64,000 nucleotides of DNA from Anatilimnocola aggregata (GTDB lineage Bacteria > Planctomycetota > Planctomycetia > Pirellulales > Pirellulaceae), in NCBI RefSeq assembly GCF_007747655.1, contig NZ_CP036274.1, forward strand, positions 620,001-684,000, written 5' to 3'. A model generated the notes under the pieces. The model searched no databases. It worked only from the letters and a program-made list of their open reading frames with translations, and was not told the origin of the DNA. The position numbers were made by a program, and so were the translations under genes. The stretch's first letter is position 1. The number at the start of each line of letters is the position of its first letter. Below are positions 61,384 through 64,000 of this stretch, piece after piece.

Positions 61384-63027
61384 CTACTCCACCAACTTCC
61401 GTTCCGCCAAATCAAACTTCTGTCCGGACTTGAGTGAGAGATAGTCTTTCTCGCCGCTGGGTTCGCCGCTTCGATAGTCGTAAAAGTGGACTTCGCTGTT
61501 GCCGAGAACTTCGGCGGTGCTGCCGCGGACGACGAGGGCGGTGGCTTCGTCGATGCCGATGCCGAGCAATTGCGGTTGGAACTTCATCAGCTGGGTCATA
61601 TCGCCGAACCGCTTGCGCTGGGCAAAGTGCTGGTCGATGGCGACGCCCGGCAGGTAGCCGAGGCCGCGCTCGTAACCCTCAGCCATCATTTCGAGATTGC
61701 CGAGCGGGCTGCCGCGGCAAAGGTAGTCACCTTGAATCGTCGCCCCTGCACTGCTGCCCCCGATGACACCGCCACGGGCAATCACTTCGCGCAGCAGCGG
61801 TTCGACTTTGGTTCCGGCATAGGCATCGATAAATTTCCATTGCCGACCACCACCGAACCAGACCCCCTTGGCCGTGGAGAGAGCCTCGATGACGGCCGCC
61901 GATTCCACTTCGTCCCGCTTGGTCTGCGGCAGGACGATGATGTTCTTCGCGCCGAGTCGCTTGAGAAACGCCCCTTCTAATTCGGGCTTTACCGGTTCTT
62001 GCGCGGTGGGCAAGACGACAATCGGCGCGTCAAGGCCGCCGGCCAGTTCCAAAAACTTTTCGGCAACGGGTTTCGGCATTCCACCGCCGCCGACAATCAC
62101 CAGTGAACCTTGCTTCACTTCGGGCGTGGGCCATTTGGTGGGCAAGTAAGCTTCCGTCGCGCGCGCTAAGGCAGCGCGGCGGAGTGAGACCAGGTCGTGA
62201 GTATCGCCGGCCTTCAACACCACTTCGCGCAGCGGCCGGCCAGTTCCAGCTGGCAACAGCACGGTCGCCGTCGACTCGCCGATGACTTCCAACTTGCGTC
62301 CGCGGACGACGACCGCTGTCTTTTCATCGATCCCGACACCCCACAGCCCGGGCTTCTGCTCGAGCGCTTTCAGCAATCGTGGCATCCGTTTGCGGGCGAC
62401 GAAGTGTTGATCGACGATGGCCCCGGGAAGCAGGTCGAAGCCTGTGGCCATCTCGGGTACGACCTTGCCGCCGCCGATCATCACGCGACTTTGAATCGCC
62501 GCGCCGGCACTGGCTCCGCCGATCAGACCGCCGCGTTTCAGCAGGTTGTACAGTTCCGTTTCGACTTTTGTGTTCAGGTACGAAGCGGCATGCAGATTCT
62601 GATTGGAGCCGAAGAACCAGACAGCGGTGGCTTCTTGCAGCGGCTTCACAAATTCGTCGCTGTTGGCTTCGGCCGCTTCGCGGGTGTGAAAGATTGTCAG
62701 GCTTTTGGGCTCGTACTTGCGCCACGGTTCGATGTATTTCAGTTCGAACTCCGGCGTGTCTTTCTCAAACTCATAGCGCGGGCGCGAGGTGGGAATGATC
62801 ACCAGCCTGGCGTTTTTGCCGCCGGCGATTTGCATGAACCGCGCGCGAATCCCGTCGTCCGCAGGTACTCCGCCGCCACTCACAATGAGTGTGCCCGGAA
62901 TGCCCGCGGGATCGACCAGCGAGAGGCTGTTCAGCGGCGAGATCGGCAGATTCTCGGCTGCCAGAGCAAGCGTGGCAGTCGAGAGCAGGCCGATGAACAG
63001 CAGCGAAGCGGAGAAGCGTGAAGACAT
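61384..63027 (-). CDS. Tandem S51 (cyanophycinase-like) peptidase
   Basis: A 547-residue exported protein with a signal peptide ending at ALAAEN. It consists of two copies of the S51 fold. The first has VWFFGSNQNLHA and the nucleophile serine in GGLIGGASAGAAIQS, with VDQHFVARKRMPRLL. The second has VWFGGGRQWKFIDA, serine in GGVIGGSSAGATIQG, and VAIDQHFAQRKRFGD. Both copies keep the Ser-His-type motifs, so both may be active. Single-domain relatives cleave cyanophycin or N-terminal Asp peptides; a tandem exported form suggests extracellular peptide breakdown. ATG at 63027 starts the signal peptide. Confidence 0.9.
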   Translation of the reverse strand: MSSRFSASLLFIGLLSTATLALAAENLPISPLNSLSLVDPAGIPGTLIVSGGGVPADDGIRARFMQIAGGKNARLVIIPTSRPRYEFEKDTPEFELKYIEPWRKYEPKSLTIFHTREAAEANSDEFVKPLQEATAVWFFGSNQNLHAASYLNTKVETELYNLLKRGGLIGGASAGAAIQSRVMIGGGKVVPEMATGFDLLPGAIVDQHFVARKRMPRLLKALEQKPGLWGVGIDEKTAVVVRGRKLEVIGESTATVLLPAGTGRPLREVVLKAGDTHDLVSLRRAALARATEAYLPTKWPTPEVKQGSLVIVGGGGMPKPVAEKFLELAGGLDAPIVVLPTAQEPVKPELEGAFLKRLGAKNIIVLPQTKRDEVESAAVIEALSTAKGVWFGGGRQWKFIDAYAGTKVEPLLREVIARGGVIGGSSAGATIQGDYLCRGSPLGNLEMMAEGYERGLGYLPGVAIDQHFAQRKRFGDMTQLMKFQPQLLGIGIDEATALVVRGSTAEVLGNSEVHFYDYRSGEPSGEKDYLSLKSGQKFDLAERKLVE

Positions 63028-63042
63028 TGTATTCACCTGTAG

Positions 63043-63096
63043 CGTGGGCTTTAGCCCACGTTGTGTTTGATGCCAGGTGCGTGGGCTGAAGCCCAC
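63043..63096. repeat. REP-type hairpin pair (second copy)
   Basis: CGTGGGCTTTAGCCCACG at 63043-63060 and GTGGGCTGAAGCCCAC at 63081-63096 form two hairpins like those at 43267-43317. They fill the gap between the S51 gene and the M50 peptidase gene, which are on the same strand. Confidence 0.85.
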
Positions 63097-63105
63097 ACTA
63101 CTAAA

Positions 63106-64000
63106 CTAGCGGATGGCCATGACTTCGGGGGTGAGGCAAACGATGGGGATGATCAGTGATGCCCAGCCCAGGATGATGCGGGGCCAGCCGAGTGGCACTG
63201 TGTCGTCGCTGGTTGGCGGGTGGTCCGTTCCCATCAGCATCACCAGTAAGGCCATCAAGATCAACATTGTGTTGCCGGTGTAAGCAAAATACGCGAACGT
63301 AAGGACCATTAACCCGCGGGCGAGCCAATGGGCACGGCGGCCGAGCAGGCAATAGGTAATGTGGCCGCCGTCGAGTTGACCGACAGGGAACATGTTCAGG
63401 CCGGTGAAGAAGAGGCCCGTCCAACCTGCCATGAGGTAGGGATTCAACTGGCCGAGCCAAGCGCCTGATTTCCAACTGCCGGGATGGGCGGCCTGCAGCC
63501 ACCAATCCATTAGCAGCGGCGGTTTGACTGAGACGATGCCGTAAGCGGCCTCTTGCAGATCGAGTTGTGTGATGCCGAGCCAAAGCACGGGAATCGCCAC
63601 GATGAGGCCGGCGAGTGGACCGGCGATGCCGATATCGAAAATCTCACGACGGTTGGCCTTCCCGCCTTCCATGACGATCACGGCACCCATGGTGCCGATG
63701 GGAGATAGAGGGAATGGAATCACCAGCGGCAAGGTGGCTCGCACGCGATAGATCATGGTCATCACGAAATGTCCCATTTCGTGCGCGAGCAGAATGCCGA
63801 GCAAACTGCACATGAAAGCCAGCCCCGTGGGCCACTCCGCCAGAATGCTCCGCCGCAAAGGCGTCAGGTTTAGCTGGTTAAGACAGGCGGTGAGGACATC
63901 CTGCGGCCACCAGTGACTACAGCCAGCAATAAAGATGCTCACGCAACTGAGCAGGAATAAAATCAGGGGCAAACGCACGGCATAGTAAATGGTGCGAGGA
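63106..64000 (-). CDS. M50 site-2-type membrane metallopeptidase, N-terminus beyond the window
   Basis: An intramembrane zinc peptidase with about six hydrophobic helices. The zinc ligands are HEMGH in LLAHEMGHFVMTMIYRV and Asp in FPVGQLDGGHITYCLL, exactly as in the site-2 protease family. A GTG at 63978 could start it, but the frame stays open to the edge of the window with TIYYA just before, so the true N-terminus is probably outside. It may act in regulated proteolysis or in membrane-protein quality control; no anti-sigma partner is visible nearby. Confidence 0.9.
   Translation of the reverse strand, partial: PRTIYYAVRLPLILFLLSCVSIFIAGCSHWWPQDVLTACLNQLNLTPLRRSILAEWPTGLAFMCSLLGILLAHEMGHFVMTMIYRVRATLPLVIPFPLSPIGTMGAVIVMEGGKANRREIFDIGIAGPLAGLIVAIPVLWLGITQLDLQEAAYGIVSVKPPLLMDWWLQAAHPGSWKSGAWLGQLNPYLMAGWTGLFFTGLNMFPVGQLDGGHITYCLLGRRAHWLARGLMVLTFAYFAYTGNTMLILMALLVMLMGTDHPPTSDDTVPLGWPRIILGWASLIIPIVCLTPEVMAIR

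Overview
The window is chromosomal DNA of a planctomycete, most likely a member of the Pirellulales. I infer this from family content, not from a marker gene. It carries a DUF1549/DUF1501 pair, several sulfatases, a PVC-type cytochrome-containing propeller protein, two DUF1559 pseudopilin-like proteins each beside a small lipoprotein, PQQ-like propellers, a tetrahydromethanopterin-linked mch gene, and many short palindromic intergenic repeats. Coding DNA is GC-rich with long spurious antisense ORFs; a few AT-richer pockets look acquired.

Layout. 1-5 kb: the end of a sialidase-like gene, then rny, a ymdB-type phosphodiesterase and a DUF4432 epimerase-like gene. 5.07-5.77 kb: a non-coding tandem repeat with a 278-bp period, two full units and a third truncated one; a diverged inverted copy of its first ~145 bp lies at about 51.45-51.59 kb. 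6-8.4 kb: lipoprotein, DUF1559 protein and a secreted protein. 8.5-10.4 kb: an IS4-like element with 19-bp inverted repeats and a 10-bp target duplication, inserted in the left tip of a MITE-like element. 10.4-13.6 kb: an accessory island with two small genes, a HExxH metallopeptidase, a duplicated 3' end of thiC and a VapBC-type toxin-antitoxin pair placed between that duplicate and intact thiC. 15-18.7 kb: DUF1295 protein, PEGA lipoprotein, and a PadR regulator with its membrane partner. 18.7-22 kb: an operon joining a STAS protein, a GspE/PilB ATPase, a tiny membrane ORF and a fused TssB-TssC sheath-like protein; a GspF-like protein lies about 2 kb away. 25-32.3 kb: large secreted proteins (cytochrome/propeller, SGNH hydrolase, sulfatase). 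32.5-34.1 kb: small accessory genes cut by an IS5-type element with a -1 frameshift heptamer. 34-37.2 kb: ROK kinase, Ser/Thr kinase with a pseudo-receiver, and an SMR guanidinium exporter preceded by a guanidine-II (mini-ykkC) riboswitch. 38-43 kb: DUF1549/DUF1501, then mch and a RimK-like ligase. 43-51 kb: DUF4198, HEAT repeat protein, PQQ propeller, glpD and glpK. 51.6-59.6 kb: nitrilase-family enzyme, propeller-membrane fusion, two overlapping sulfatases, DUF1559 and lipoprotein. 60-61.3 kb: unrecognised AT-richer genes. 61.4-64 kb: tandem S51 peptidase and an M50 peptidase cut by the window end.

How it fits together: the sulfatases, SGNH hydrolase, sialidase and propeller proteins suit a heterotroph degrading sulfated or complex polysaccharides; mch and the RimK-like ligase suggest H4MPT-linked C1 oxidation; glpK and glpD handle glycerol; rny and ymdB act in RNA turnover. 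The points most worth following are the 278-bp repeat family, the thiC/VapBC island, the STAS-GspE-TssBC operon and the guanidine-II riboswitch.
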